Positions 46,676 through 56,237 of a DNA stretch of 64,000 nt are shown one piece after another. A model generated the notes under the pieces. It ran no database searches, was not told where the DNA came from, and worked only from the letters and a program-made list of their open reading frames with translations. The stretch comes from Rhizobium glycinendophyticum (GTDB lineage: Bacteria > Pseudomonadota > Alphaproteobacteria > Rhizobiales > Rhizobiaceae). The stretch is from NCBI RefSeq assembly GCF_006443685.1, contig NZ_VFYP01000001.1:1364001-1428000 (forward strand), written 5' to 3'. Position 1 is the first letter of the stretch. Each line of letters begins with the position of its first letter. Both the position numbers and the translations under genes were made by a program.

Positions 46676-48004
46676 ATGATTCGTCTGTCCCTGTTATTGA
46701 TCGGCCGTGAGGCCTTTGCAGAAGAGTGGAGAACGCCGTTGGTGGCTGGTGCTCTGCTCGTGGTTGCTGCCGGCTTCATCACCGTAGACGTCGCCGGCGT
46801 GAGCCTGATCCTGCTGAAGGCGGTCGGGGCCTTTGTTGCCTTTCACGGCCTCTCGGGTCTCCGCACGGTCTGGCAGCAGAGGCTTCGGCAGAAGGGTTGT
46901 GCGTTGGTGCTGCGGCTCCTCTGCGCGATCGTTGGTCTGGTACTCGCCGCCGCGACGACCACCGATTCCGATTTCCTCCGGATGGCGGTCGCCGTCTTTC
47001 TCGGGCTGGATGGCCTGACCCGCATCCCCGTCATCGGCCTGGTGCGCTTCGAGGAATGGCCGGAGGCGGTCGGCATGGTGGCGCTTGAGCTCGTGCTGGC
47101 ATTGATCCTCGCCACCGCCTGGTTCATTCCGGCGGATCGACACGTCGCGCTGCTTTTCGGCCTTGTTGCGGCAACGGCGGGCGCGACCCTCATGCGCTTT
47201 GCCCTGTTCTTGAGAACGACACCCGCCGGTCGATCGATCCATGCGTCGCCGCTCTTCTCCGACCGGGGCTGGAATCAGAGTGCTGTGGCCCGTCGGCAAC
47301 CGGCGGAGACAAAGAGCCATGGTCACGGCCGCATGCGGGTCTGGATCTGGACCCCGGTGAGCGCAACCGAAGAACGGATTCCGGTTCCATTTATCGATTA
47401 CTACCTGATGGCCTTCGACCGGCGTGGCAAGCCTTCCGCCGGCCACTCGGCGATCGAGGTCTCTCCCGATCTCTACATCAGCCTGTGGCCGGACAAGGAG
47501 ATCCCTGCCAAGCTGCACCACTTCCCCAACCTCTTCTTCGCCGGCGAGACCAATGACAAGCCCGGCATGTTCCCCCCGAGTTATGCCTGGGAATGTGAGG
47601 ACTGGATGCCTGCCGACCGGCATGTGGATTTCCAGCGCTTCAATTATCCGGCGCTATCCGCCTATTGGGAGAATTTCCGCGCTTCGCCGCGCTACAACGC
47701 GGGAGACCGCAACTGTGCGATTACCGTGGCCGGCGCCTTGGAGACGGCCATGGAGGGTACGCTGGCAACGGACCGCCCTTGGTGGCGCCTCGTGTCGCTC
47801 TTGCTGTCGCCGGCTATCATCCAGGCGGCCTTTCTGCGCTCTCGGGCACGGCATATGTGCTGGACGCCTGGCATGGTCCATGACTACGCCCAGGCCTTTC
47901 GCTGCCTCGTCGACGGTGAGGCGCGCGGCGGGATTGAACGCAACGAGGCGCAGAACGACGAGGCGCCCATCCGATCGAGGCCTTCGGTCGGGCGCGTGGC
48001 CTGA
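46676..48004 (+). CDS. Membrane protein with a possible permuted papain-like domain
   Basis: 442-aa protein. Residues 1-180 hold about six hydrophobic helices in three pairs, resembling HdeD-type membrane domains. The soluble C-terminal part (about 215-410) contains GHSAIEVSPDLYISLWP with His257 and RNCAITVAGALETA with Cys347. A His before Cys order, with NC at the start of a helix, is what circularly permuted NlpC/P60 or LRAT-like enzymes show. The function is inferred only. ATG 46676 starts the first membrane helix; 78 further upstream codons are open but read through an inverted repeat. Confidence 0.7.
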   Translation: MIRLSLLLIGREAFAEEWRTPLVAGALLVVAAGFITVDVAGVSLILLKAVGAFVAFHGLSGLRTVWQQRLRQKGCALVLRLLCAIVGLVLAAATTTDSDFLRMAVAVFLGLDGLTRIPVIGLVRFEEWPEAVGMVALELVLALILATAWFIPADRHVALLFGLVAATAGATLMRFALFLRTTPAGRSIHASPLFSDRGWNQSAVARRQPAETKSHGHGRMRVWIWTPVSATEERIPVPFIDYYLMAFDRRGKPSAGHSAIEVSPDLYISLWPDKEIPAKLHHFPNLFFAGETNDKPGMFPPSYAWECEDWMPADRHVDFQRFNYPALSAYWENFRASPRYNAGDRNCAITVAGALETAMEGTLATDRPWWRLVSLLLSPAIIQAAFLRSRARHMCWTPGMVHDYAQAFRCLVDGEARGGIERNEAQNDEAPIRSRPSVGRVA

Positions 48005-48021
48005 CCTTCCGGCCTTCGATC

Positions 48022-49188
48022 TCAGTCGTCGCCCTCGATGTAGAGGCGCTCGTAGCGCAGCCCCAGTCCGGTCAGCATTTCATACCCGATCGTTCCGGCC
48101 GCCCGTGCCACATCGTCGAGCGGCATGGCCGGCCCGATCAATTCTACATAGTCACCGGCGCGGACGCCGTGCGCAGCGAGGTCGGTCACGTCGAAGATCG
48201 TCTGGTCCATGGTGACGCGGCCGACGACGGGGACGGGTTGGCCGGCGATTGCGCCGCGCGCACCGGCAAGGCCGGTCTGCCGCAGCGGAATGCCGGATCC
48301 GGAGAGATTGCGCAGATAGCCGTCGGCATAGCCGACGGAGGCGATCGCCAGCCGGCTGTCGCGGGTGAGCCTGTGGCTGGCGCCGTAGCTCACCGTCTCG
48401 CCGGCCTTGGCCTCGCGCACCTGGATGATCCGCGCTTCCGCCTTGATGACGCTGCGCATGGGGTTCTTCACGCCGTTGACGGCTTCGCCACCGTATAGGG
48501 CGATGCCGGGCCGGGTGAGGTCGAAATGGTAGTCGGCACCGAGGAAGGTGCCGGCAGACGCTGCCAGGCTTGAATCGACACCTTCGAAAGCGGCGCTAAC
48601 CTGCCGGAAGGATTCGAGTTGTCGCCGGTTCATCGGTGAGGACGGATCGTCTCCACAGGCGAGATGGCTCATGACCAGCACGGGGTCGAGGCTCGCCGGA
48701 CGTGAGACGTCGTCGGTAAGGGCAATGGCTTCGGCCATCGGCAGGCCGAGGCGATTGAAGCCGGTATCGACATGCAGTGCGCAAGGGTAGGGGCCGCGTT
48801 CCGACAGAAGCGCCATCCAGAAGGCGAGCTGCTCTTCCGAGGCGATGACCGGCACCAGATCGTTGTCGAAGAACACATCTTCCTGGCCCGGCCAGATGCC
48901 GGACAGAACGAAGATGCGGGCCTCCGGCGCGTAGGGTCTGAGGGTCACGCCTTCCGCCGGCACCGCGACGAAGAAGTCCCGCGCACCCGCCCGGTAGAGC
49001 ACCTGGCCGACATCCTCGATCCCGAGGCCATAGGCATCGGCCTTGACCACGGCGGCGGCCCGCGCCTTGCCCGAGCGCCGTGCCATCTCGCGCCAATTGT
49101 CGGCGATGGCGGAAAGATCCACCGTGAGGCGAAGGGGCGCGGCCAGGAATTCGTCCGGGGCGTCGAGGATGTCGAATCTGTCTGTCAT
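48022..49188 (-). CDS. alr: Alanine racemase
   Basis: 388-aa pyridoxal-phosphate enzyme that interconverts L- and D-alanine for peptidoglycan. The PLP Lys is in AVVKADAYGLG (Lys49); the later blocks HVDTGFNRLG, RPGIALYGG and GRVTMDQTIFDVT are typical. The start is ATG 49188, beginning MTDRFDILDA, without a strong binding site. Much upstream sequence is open but overlaps the divergent AraC gene. It is convergent with the membrane gene at 46676. Confidence 0.93.
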   Translation of the reverse strand: MTDRFDILDAPDEFLAAPLRLTVDLSAIADNWREMARRSGKARAAAVVKADAYGLGIEDVGQVLYRAGARDFFVAVPAEGVTLRPYAPEARIFVLSGIWPGQEDVFFDNDLVPVIASEEQLAFWMALLSERGPYPCALHVDTGFNRLGLPMAEAIALTDDVSRPASLDPVLVMSHLACGDDPSSPMNRRQLESFRQVSAAFEGVDSSLAASAGTFLGADYHFDLTRPGIALYGGEAVNGVKNPMRSVIKAEARIIQVREAKAGETVSYGASHRLTRDSRLAIASVGYADGYLRNLSGSGIPLRQTGLAGARGAIAGQPVPVVGRVTMDQTIFDVTDLAAHGVRAGDYVELIGPAMPLDDVARAAGTIGYEMLTGLGLRYERLYIEGDD

Positions 49189-49275
49189 GAGGTCTTTGTA
49201 TCTGCGGGGGCGTGATCGGTGGAACCTAGCACTTTTCTTCAAGACGAAAATGAGGCCGCCGGATATTATGCTGCT

Positions 49276-50139
49276 ATGCACAGTGTTTCGCAGCAACAGG
49301 CGGCCGAAGCCAATCCGGTATCGCTGGTCGAGCGGACGCGCTTCTGGCGCGACGGCCGTTTTCGCGCGATGGAATGCCTGACGGCCTCCTTCATCACCCA
49401 CGAATTCTCACCGCATTCGCACGATACCTTCTCCATCGGCGCGATCGAGCAGGGCTGCCAGGTGGCGAGCATTCGTGGCACCCGCGAACATACCGGGCCG
49501 GGCGCGCTCTACCTGATCAATCCGGGCGAGGTGCATGACGGCCAGCCGGGGCAGCCTGAAGGGTATCGCTACCGCATGATCTATCCGGACACCGAACTTC
49601 TGGTCGAGATCATCGAGGATGTGACGGGCAGGGCCTTTCACGGCAGCCCGAGCTTCGGCCGTCAGTTGCTGACGGATCCGGATCTGGCACGCGCCTTCAA
49701 TCTGGCGCACCGGCGGCTGGAGGAGGAGGGCAGCAGTGCGCTGGAGGGCGAGGAGAGCATGTATTGCGTTCTCGCCACCATGTTCGCCCGCCACGGCAGT
49801 GACATCGTCCGCGCGCCCGATCACGGCGAGCCGCTCGCCATGCGCCGGGTGCGCGATTACATCGCCGAACATTTTGCCGAGGAGCTGGGTCTCGAAACCC
49901 TGGCCAAGGTCGCAGGTCTCAGCCGCGCCCACATGATCCGGGCCTTCCGCAAGCAGTATTTCATCACGCCGCATGCCTTCCAGACGGATCTGCGTATCCG
50001 CCATGCCCGCCATCTCCTGCGCTGCGGTGCGACGCCCTCGGATACGGCACTGGCCTGCGGTTTCGCCGATCAGGCGCATCTGACACGCCAGTTCAAGGCG
50101 CGCACTGGCCTGACGCCCGCCGTCTTTCGCGCCGGCTGA
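49276..50139 (+). CDS. AraC-family transcriptional regulator
   Basis: About 287 aa: an N-terminal cupin-like sensor (SPHSHDTFSIGAIEQG, LINPGEVHDG) and a C-terminal pair of helix-turn-helix motifs (LETLAKVAGLSRAHMIRAFR and DTALACGFADQAHLTRQFKA). The start is uncertain: ATG 49276 has TATTAT ending 6 nt before it and no binding site, so it may be leaderless; a GTG at 49219 with GGGGG upstream would add 19 residues. It probably activates the azlCD genes 68 nt downstream, a common pairing. Confidence 0.87.
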   Translation: MHSVSQQQAAEANPVSLVERTRFWRDGRFRAMECLTASFITHEFSPHSHDTFSIGAIEQGCQVASIRGTREHTGPGALYLINPGEVHDGQPGQPEGYRYRMIYPDTELLVEIIEDVTGRAFHGSPSFGRQLLTDPDLARAFNLAHRRLEEEGSSALEGEESMYCVLATMFARHGSDIVRAPDHGEPLAMRRVRDYIAEHFAEELGLETLAKVAGLSRAHMIRAFRKQYFITPHAFQTDLRIRHARHLLRCGATPSDTALACGFADQAHLTRQFKARTGLTPAVFRAG

Positions 50140-50207
50140 CATCAGGCACTTTCCTTCAAGACGACGGACCTTTGAGCCGGCTAGATCCTCCGCCAACAGG
50201 AGGTCCC

Positions 50208-50909
50208 ATGAAAGACTATGCATTCCGCCGCGAAGCCATTGACGGCTTTCGCGCCATTCTTCCCTTGATCATCGCCGCAGCCCCCATCGGCTTCGTCTTC
50301 GGCGCCGTGGCGACCGGCAACGGCTTGTCGCCGCTGGAGACGGTGCTGATGAGCGCGCTGGTCTTTGCCGGCGGTTCGCAATTCGTCGCCATGGATCTGT
50401 GGACCCATCCGGCATCTTGGACGGCGCTCGGCTTCGCAGCCCTGCTGGTCAATCTCCGCCACGTGCTGATGGGTGCCTCTCTGGAGCGCAGCCTCGGGCT
50501 CTTCCGCCCCTGGCAGAAGCTGCCGACACTCTTCGTCATGGCCGATGAGAATTGGGCCTTGGCGGAGGCGCGGGCGCGGACGACGGTGCTGACACCCGCC
50601 TACTATCTCGGGCTCGCCTTGCCCTTCTATCTCGGTTGGTTGGTATCGAGCCTCGCTGGCGCGCTCTTCGGTGCACTGATCGGCGACATCGCCGTCTACG
50701 GCCTGGATTTCGCCTTCCCCGCAGTCTTCATCGTCTTGCTGACCGGCTTCTGGAAGGGCAGGGAGACGGGGCTGGTGCTGGCCGCAAGCGGCCTTGCGGC
50801 CCTCACGGTGCACACACTGGTTCCAGGCGCCTGGTACATCGCCGCCGGTGCGCTCGCCGGCATCGGCGCAGCCTTCCTTCCGCTGGCGCAAAAGGAGCAG
50901 GCGGCATGA
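50208..50909 (+). CDS. azlC: AzlC-family exporter large subunit
   Basis: 233-aa inner-membrane protein with 6-8 hydrophobic segments. The family start REAIDGFRAILPLIIAAAPI and the block VFAGGSQFVAMDLW are clear. With AzlD it exports branched-chain amino acids or analogues (established for AzlCD). ATG 50208 has AGGAGGT five nt upstream. Its stop overlaps the azlD start. Confidence 0.9.
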   Translation: MKDYAFRREAIDGFRAILPLIIAAAPIGFVFGAVATGNGLSPLETVLMSALVFAGGSQFVAMDLWTHPASWTALGFAALLVNLRHVLMGASLERSLGLFRPWQKLPTLFVMADENWALAEARARTTVLTPAYYLGLALPFYLGWLVSSLAGALFGALIGDIAVYGLDFAFPAVFIVLLTGFWKGRETGLVLAASGLAALTVHTLVPGAWYIAAGALAGIGAAFLPLAQKEQAA

Positions 50910-51208
50910 GCCTCGATCCCGCAACCCTCGCCGCGATCCTCGCCATGATGGCGGCCACGGTCTTCACACGCTTCTCCGGCGCATTCCTCGTGCGTCGCCT
51001 GAAACTCGGGCCCGGCGCCGAAAAGGCACTCGCCACCGTACCGCCTGCGGTGCTCATGGCCGTGGTCGCGCCGACGGCCTTTGCCACCGGCTGGCCGGAG
51101 ACGATCGGCTGCCTGATCGTTGTCGTAGCGGCTTTGCGCCTTTCGCTGCTACCGGCGGCGGCGCTCGGCGTTGTTTCCGTGGCGCTCCTGCGCGCAGCCA
51201 GCATCTGA
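50906..51208 (+). CDS. azlD: AzlD-family exporter small subunit
   Basis: 100-aa protein with four hydrophobic helices (start MSLDPATLAAILAMMAATVF; later VPPAVLMAVVAPTAF). Partner of AzlC. The ATG overlaps the azlC stop by 4 nt and GGAG is eight nt before it; the longer open frame extending into azlC is not used. Confidence 0.88.
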   Translation: MSLDPATLAAILAMMAATVFTRFSGAFLVRRLKLGPGAEKALATVPPAVLMAVVAPTAFATGWPETIGCLIVVVAALRLSLLPAAALGVVSVALLRAASI

Positions 51209-51222
51209 GGCGGATGTAGGAA

Positions 51223-51240
51223 GGGCGCCTTTCGGCGCCC
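51223..51240. terminator. Short hairpin between convergent azlD and dnaB
   Basis: GGGCGCC and GGCGCCC form a 7-bp stem around TTTC. It sits in a 38-nt gap between convergent genes and could end transcription from both sides, though no long T-run follows. Confidence 0.5.
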
Positions 51241-51246
51241 TCGATC

Positions 51247-52749
51247 TCACGGCTCTTCGTACTGGATGAAACTCGGGTCGGCCAGATCCGCAAAGCGGGT
51301 GAATTCCGACTGGAAGGCGAGCTTCACGGTACCGGTCGGTCCGTGACGCTGCTTGGCGATGATCACGTCGGCCGTGCCCTTGACCTTGTCCATCAGCGCT
51401 TCCCATTCCGGATACTTCGGGTCGGACAGGTCGCGGGGCTCGAGGTTCTTCACGTAATACTCCTCGCGGAACACGAAGAGCACGACGTCGGCGTCCTGCT
51501 CGATCGAGCCCGATTCACGAAGGTCGGAGAGCTGCGGGCGCTTGTCTTCGCGGCTTTCGACCTGACGCGACAGCTGCGACAGCGCGATGATCGGCACATT
51601 GAGTTCCTTGCCGAGCGATTTCAAGCCGGTGGTGATCTGAGTAATTTCCTGCACGCGGTTTTCGCCCGACTTGCCGGCACCCGTCATCAGCTGGATATAG
51701 TCGACCACCAGGCAGTCGAGGCCGCGCTGGCGCTTCAGACGGCGGGCACGCGCCGAGAGCTGGGCGATCGAGATACCACCGGTCTGGTCGATGAACAGCG
51801 GCACCTTCTGCATGGTCTGAGAAAAACCGACCAACTTTTCGAACTCGTGTTCGGTGATTTCACCACGGCGGATCTTCGAGGAGGAGACTTCCGTCTGCTC
51901 GGACATGATACGGGTGGCGAGCTGTTCGGACGACATTTCGAGCGAGTAGAAGCCGACGACGCCGCCGTTCTTCGCCTTGAAGGAGCCATCGGGAAGAACT
52001 TCCGGCTCATAGGCAGCGGCAATGTTCCAGGCGATGTTGGTGGCGAGCGAGGTCTTGCCCATACCCGGACGTCCGGCGAGCACGATCAAGTCGGAGCGCT
52101 GCAGGCCGCCCATCTTCGAATCGAGTGAACTGATGCCGGTCGAGATACCCGAGAGGTTGCCGTCGCGCTCGAAGGCGGCGCCCGCCATGTCGACGGCCTG
52201 GGCGACGGCATCCGAGAAGGACTGGAAGCCGCCATCGTAGCGGCCGTTTTCGGCAAGTGCGAACAGGCGTCGCTCGGTGTCTTCGATCTGCGCCTGCGGC
52301 GGCATGTCGAGCGGCGCGTCATAGGCGATGTTGACCACGTCCTCGCCGATCTGGATCAGCGAACGGCGCAGCGCCAGGTCATAGATAGCGCGACCATAGT
52401 CTTCCGCATTGATGATCGTCACCGCTTCGGAAGCCAGCCGCGCGAGATATTGCGCCACGGTCAGGTCACCGACCTTCTGGTCGGCCGGCAGGAAGGTCTT
52501 GATGGTGACGGGGTTCGCCGTCTTGCCCATGCGGATGATTTCAGACGCGACCTCGAAGATCTTCCGGTGCAGCGGCTCGTAGAGGTGCTCGGCCTTGAGG
52601 AAGTCCGAGACGCGGTAATAGGCGTCGTTGTTGACCAGCAGCGCTCCCAGGAGAGCCTGTTCCGCCTCGATATTGTTCGGCGCTTCCCGGTAGAGCGGTT
52701 CGGGAGCCTGGGCTTGTGGGCGCGCAATGTTGCGAACGGCATCGATCAT
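51247..52749 (-). CDS. dnaB: Replicative DNA helicase
   Basis: Hexameric 5'-3' helicase of the replication fork, 500 aa. The N-terminal helical domain begins NNIEAEQALLGALLVNNDAY; Walker A is GRPGMGKTS at about 230. Walker B-type CLVVDYIQLM, the QLSRQVESREDKRPQLSDLR block and the arginine-finger region are present. No intein is seen. The upstream gap (52750-53040) contains a single DnaA-box-like TTATCAACA at 52861 and no other signal. Confidence 0.96.
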   Translation of the reverse strand: MIDAVRNIARPQAQAPEPLYREAPNNIEAEQALLGALLVNNDAYYRVSDFLKAEHLYEPLHRKIFEVASEIIRMGKTANPVTIKTFLPADQKVGDLTVAQYLARLASEAVTIINAEDYGRAIYDLALRRSLIQIGEDVVNIAYDAPLDMPPQAQIEDTERRLFALAENGRYDGGFQSFSDAVAQAVDMAGAAFERDGNLSGISTGISSLDSKMGGLQRSDLIVLAGRPGMGKTSLATNIAWNIAAAYEPEVLPDGSFKAKNGGVVGFYSLEMSSEQLATRIMSEQTEVSSSKIRRGEITEHEFEKLVGFSQTMQKVPLFIDQTGGISIAQLSARARRLKRQRGLDCLVVDYIQLMTGAGKSGENRVQEITQITTGLKSLGKELNVPIIALSQLSRQVESREDKRPQLSDLRESGSIEQDADVVLFVFREEYYVKNLEPRDLSDPKYPEWEALMDKVKGTADVIIAKQRHGPTGTVKLAFQSEFTRFADLADPSFIQYEEP

Positions 52750-52994
52750 GGTGTCACAGGCTTCTTTATCGTTGGGAGCGTGGGATCAGGGTTTGGCGAC
52801 CCCTGCTGCCACAGTCAACACGCGTCTCCCCATCACTCGTCTTTTTCCGCTTGTCCCCAGTTATCAACAGGCGGCCCCGAGCATCAGCGGGAAATGCTTG
52901 ACGGGACAGATAGGCGAATCGCTTTGGCAGCCATGATTCTAAGGCATGGCAGCCATCGCTTCAAAACACTTGAAAAGATCAGGGCGCGGATTAG

Positions 52995-53021
52995 TTAGGT
53001 TTAATATAGATAGCGTCCTAA
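52995..53021. promoter_or_regulatory. Possible MarR operator
   Basis: TTAGG (52995-52999) and CCTAA (53017-53021) are inverted around an A/T-rich 17-nt core, 20 nt before the marR start. Candidate autoregulatory site; short arms make it tentative. Confidence 0.35.
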
Positions 53022-53040
53022 TTATACCGAGAGATACCGA

Positions 53041-53496
53041 ATGTCGCGTGCCACGCAAAACGAACAGCTGTTTGACGAGATGTCCGCGTTCAACCGCAAG
53101 CTCCGGGCCTTCTTTGATGCCGCCGTGCGTGAGGAGGGGCTGACACTCGCCCGTGCCCGCGCGCTCTTTGCCATCGCCCGGCGCGGACCGCTCACCCAGA
53201 AGGATCTGGCCGAAGAGCTGGAGATCGAGACGCCGACGCTGGTTCGCGTTCTCGACGGCATGGAAAAGCAGGATCTGATCCAGCGTACCGAGGATGCGAC
53301 GGATCGCAGGGCAAAGCGGATCGACATGACGCCGGCCGGCCGGGACACCTTTAAACGTGTTCATGCGCTAGCGGGTGAATTGCGAGGCCAGATCGCTGAA
53401 GAGATCTCCGCAGAAGACATTGAGACTGCGCTCTCGGTTGTCCGCCGGCTGATGCGCAACATGCAGCAGTTGGACGCTGGGAAGGGGAAGTCATGA
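53041..53496 (+). CDS. MarR-family transcriptional regulator
   Basis: 151-aa winged-helix repressor. The DNA-binding part is clear: LTLARARALFAIARRGPLTQ, then KDLAEELEIETPTLVRVLDG, and the wing DATDRRAKRIDMTPAGR. Like EmrR/SlyA proteins it is expected to sense a toxic ligand. Its stop overlaps the start of the efflux MFS gene by 4 nt, so it forms one operon with the transporter and the membrane-fusion protein. Confidence 0.92.
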   Translation: MSRATQNEQLFDEMSAFNRKLRAFFDAAVREEGLTLARARALFAIARRGPLTQKDLAEELEIETPTLVRVLDGMEKQDLIQRTEDATDRRAKRIDMTPAGRDTFKRVHALAGELRGQIAEEISAEDIETALSVVRRLMRNMQQLDAGKGKS

Positions 53497-55151
53497 GCAC
53501 TGTTGCCGAACCAAACGCCGCTACTGTCTCCCTGACTGAGGAGCAGACACCGGTCGCGCCACCTTCTCCGCCTCCGCCGAAGCCCCTCTGGCTCGCCGTA
53601 ATCTACGTCGCATCCGGGCTGCTGCTGTTCATCACGCAGGGCATGGGCATGAACATCGTCAATGCCAATCTCTACCAGCTGCAGGGCGAATTTTCTGCCA
53701 CGATCGCCGAGGCGGCCTGGCTGTCGGCTGCCTATATGGCGCCCTATGCCACGCTGTCGATCGCGCTCTTCAAGGTGAGGGCGCAATACGGTCTGCGGCC
53801 TTTCGCCGAATGGAGCATCCTTATCTTCGTTGTGGCCTCGCTGCTTAATCTGTTTGTGAGCGATTTGCATTCCGCACTCGTCGTCCGCTTCATCAGTGGT
53901 TGTGCGGCCGCCCCCATTTCCTCGCTCGGCTTCCTCTACGTGCTGGAGGCCTTCCCGGCGCACAGGAAGCTCAGCCAGGGGCTGAACGTCGCCCTCATGG
54001 GCACGCTGCTCGCGGCTCCGCTTGCCCGCATGGTATCCCCGACCCTGCTGCAGATTGATGGTTGGCATGCCCTCTATACGCTCGAACTCGGCCTCGCGCT
54101 GATCTCCATGGCCATCATCTATTCGCTGCCGCTCACACCTCCGCCGCGCGCCAAGGTGATCGAGCGCATGGACATCGTCTCCTATCTGCTGATGGCGATC
54201 GGCATCGGCTGTCTCGCCGTGTTCCTCACCCTCGGCCGGCTCTACTGGTGGTTTGAGACCTGGTGGCTCGGCGCGCTTCTCGCCTGCGCCATCGGCTTTA
54301 TCACCCTGACGGCCCTGATCGAATCGCGGCGTACAAATCCGATGCTCGATTTTCGCTGGATCTTCTCGCGCGACAATCTGCACATGGCTGCCGTCCTTCT
54401 GGTCTTCCGCGCCGTGTCCTCTGAGCAGTCCTCGACCGCCGTCAGCTTCTTCCAGCAGATTGGTCTGCTGAATGACCAGCAATTCGTGCTCTGGTCACTC
54501 GTCCTGCTCGCCTCCATTGGCGGCGCGCTCTTCTGCCTGGTCCTGATGTCGTCGCGTTATGTCGAGACTGCCCATGTGATTGCGCTCGCGCTGATTGCCG
54601 GCGGTGCCTATCTCGACAGCCAGGCGACCAACCTGACGCGGCCGGAACAGATGTATGTGAGCCAGGGCATGATCGCCTTCGGCGCTGCGATGTTCCTGCC
54701 GCCGGTCATGGCCAAAGGCTTCGGTGGCGCGCTGCAGAAGGGCTTGCCCTATGTCGTCAACTTCATCGCCATTTTTCTCTTCACCCAGATCACGGGTTCG
54801 ATGCTGATGACCTCGCTACTCGGCAGCTTCGTCACCATCCGCGAGAAGTTTCACTCGAACGTGCTGGTCGAAAACATCCTGTTGACCCGACCCGAGGTCG
54901 CCCAGCGGGTGAGCCAGCTGGCGGCTGCCTATCGCAAGGTCATCACGGATCCCGCCATCCTCAATGCGGAAGGCCTGACCCTCTTGTCTCAGCAGGTGAC
55001 CCGCGAGGCTTACGTGCTCGCTTACACCGATACCTTTCTCTTGATCTCGGTCGTCACGACCGCAGCGCTCGCCGTGCTGCTCGTGCATCTCGCCTGGCGC
55101 TGGTTGCGGACGTCCCGCAGCGCCAAGATCGCGCTTTCCCCCCAATCCTGA
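53493..55151 (+). CDS. EmrB/DHA2-like MFS efflux transporter
   Basis: 552-aa inner-membrane protein with about 14 hydrophobic segments after a Pro-rich cytosolic N-terminus. The first helix region VNANLYQLQGEFSATIAEAAWL matches EmrB/DHA2 proteins. It probably pumps drugs or organic compounds using the proton gradient, together with the adjacent adaptor. ATGA overlap with marR upstream; 21 nt to the adaptor gene downstream. Confidence 0.88.
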   Translation: MSTVAEPNAATVSLTEEQTPVAPPSPPPPKPLWLAVIYVASGLLLFITQGMGMNIVNANLYQLQGEFSATIAEAAWLSAAYMAPYATLSIALFKVRAQYGLRPFAEWSILIFVVASLLNLFVSDLHSALVVRFISGCAAAPISSLGFLYVLEAFPAHRKLSQGLNVALMGTLLAAPLARMVSPTLLQIDGWHALYTLELGLALISMAIIYSLPLTPPPRAKVIERMDIVSYLLMAIGIGCLAVFLTLGRLYWWFETWWLGALLACAIGFITLTALIESRRTNPMLDFRWIFSRDNLHMAAVLLVFRAVSSEQSSTAVSFFQQIGLLNDQQFVLWSLVLLASIGGALFCLVLMSSRYVETAHVIALALIAGGAYLDSQATNLTRPEQMYVSQGMIAFGAAMFLPPVMAKGFGGALQKGLPYVVNFIAIFLFTQITGSMLMTSLLGSFVTIREKFHSNVLVENILLTRPEVAQRVSQLAAAYRKVITDPAILNAEGLTLLSQQVTREAYVLAYTDTFLLISVVTTAALAVLLVHLAWRWLRTSRSAKIALSPQS

Positions 55152-55172
55152 CGTCGAAACGGACCCACCGCC

Positions 55173-56219
55173 ATGTTGAAGAAGATTTTCACCCCCGCCA
55201 CCATCCTGATCATTCTCGGCGCAGTCCTTGGAACGTCCCTCGTCCTCTACGCTTGGCGCCTGCCACCCTTCGCCAGCTCGGTGGAGATGACGGACAATGC
55301 CTATGTTCGCGGTTATGTCACCACCATGAGCCCCCAGGTAAGCGGTTACGTCGTCGAGGTGCCGGTGAAAGATTACGAGGCGGTGGAGAAGGGTCAGTTG
55401 CTCGCCCGGATCGATGACCGCATCTACCGCCAGAAACTGGCACAGGCAGAGGCCGCACTCGCCACGCAGAAGGCTTCGCTGGACAATTCGCGTCAGCAGG
55501 AAAATGCGGCCAAGGCGCGGATTGCCTCCAGCGAGGCGGCCGTTGATTCCGCCGATGCCGATCTTCAGCAGGCACAGTCTCAGGCCGATAGACAGGATAG
55601 CCTGATCCGGAGCGGCGTCGTGACGACCAGCGCCCAGGAAGTGGCCCATGCGGCCCTCGACCGTGCCCGCGCTGCCATGGCACAGGCAAGGGCAGCCGTC
55701 GAAGTGAGCCGTCAGGACCTGCAGACGATCATCGTGAACAGGGGCTCGCTCGAAGCCGCCGTTGCCAATGCGGAAGCCTCGGTCGAACTGGCCAAGATCG
55801 ACTTGTCCAACACAGAGATCCATGCGCCCCGCGAAGGCAAATTGGGGGAGGTCGGCGTGCGGGTCGGGCAGTATGTGGCAGCCGGTACCCAGCTGATGGC
55901 CGTCGTGCCGCCGGATGTCTGGATCATCGCCAATTTCAAGGAAACCCAGCTCGCCGGCATGCAGGTCGGCCAGCCGGTCGAGATCACCGTGGATGCTCTT
56001 GATCGCCATGTCCTGAAGGGACATGTGGAGCGCTTCTCGCCGGCAACCGGCTCGGAGTTTTCGGTAATCAAGGCCGACAATGCCAGCGGCAACTTCGTCA
56101 AGATCGCCCAGCGGGTCGGTGTGCGGGTAGCCATCGACACGACCCAGGAGGCGGCAGCCAGCCTGACGCCAGGCATGTCGGTCGTGGTGAAGATCGACAA
56201 GAGCCTCGATCCGGCCTGA
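55173..56219 (+). CDS. EmrA/HlyD-family membrane-fusion protein
   Basis: 348-aa periplasmic adaptor with one N-terminal membrane helix (TILIILGAVLGTSLVLYAW). A lipoyl/barrel-sandwich motif (SPQVSGYVVEVPVKDYEAVE, then KGQLLARID) and two coiled-coil helices (about 85-195) follow, with the mirrored motif IHAPREGKLGEVGVRVGQYV. It would link the MFS pump to an outer-membrane channel, which is not encoded here. Last gene of the marR operon. Confidence 0.9.
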   Translation: MLKKIFTPATILIILGAVLGTSLVLYAWRLPPFASSVEMTDNAYVRGYVTTMSPQVSGYVVEVPVKDYEAVEKGQLLARIDDRIYRQKLAQAEAALATQKASLDNSRQQENAAKARIASSEAAVDSADADLQQAQSQADRQDSLIRSGVVTTSAQEVAHAALDRARAAMAQARAAVEVSRQDLQTIIVNRGSLEAAVANAEASVELAKIDLSNTEIHAPREGKLGEVGVRVGQYVAAGTQLMAVVPPDVWIIANFKETQLAGMQVGQPVEITVDALDRHVLKGHVERFSPATGSEFSVIKADNASGNFVKIAQRVGVRVAIDTTQEAAASLTPGMSVVVKIDKSLDPA

Positions 56220-56237
56220 GCCGGCAAGAGTTCAGAC

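Noticed and set aside
52861..52869. TTATCAACA, a DnaA-box-like sequence upstream of dnaB
   Set aside because: One mismatch to the usual box, a single copy and no A/T-rich unwinding region, so there is no support for an origin.
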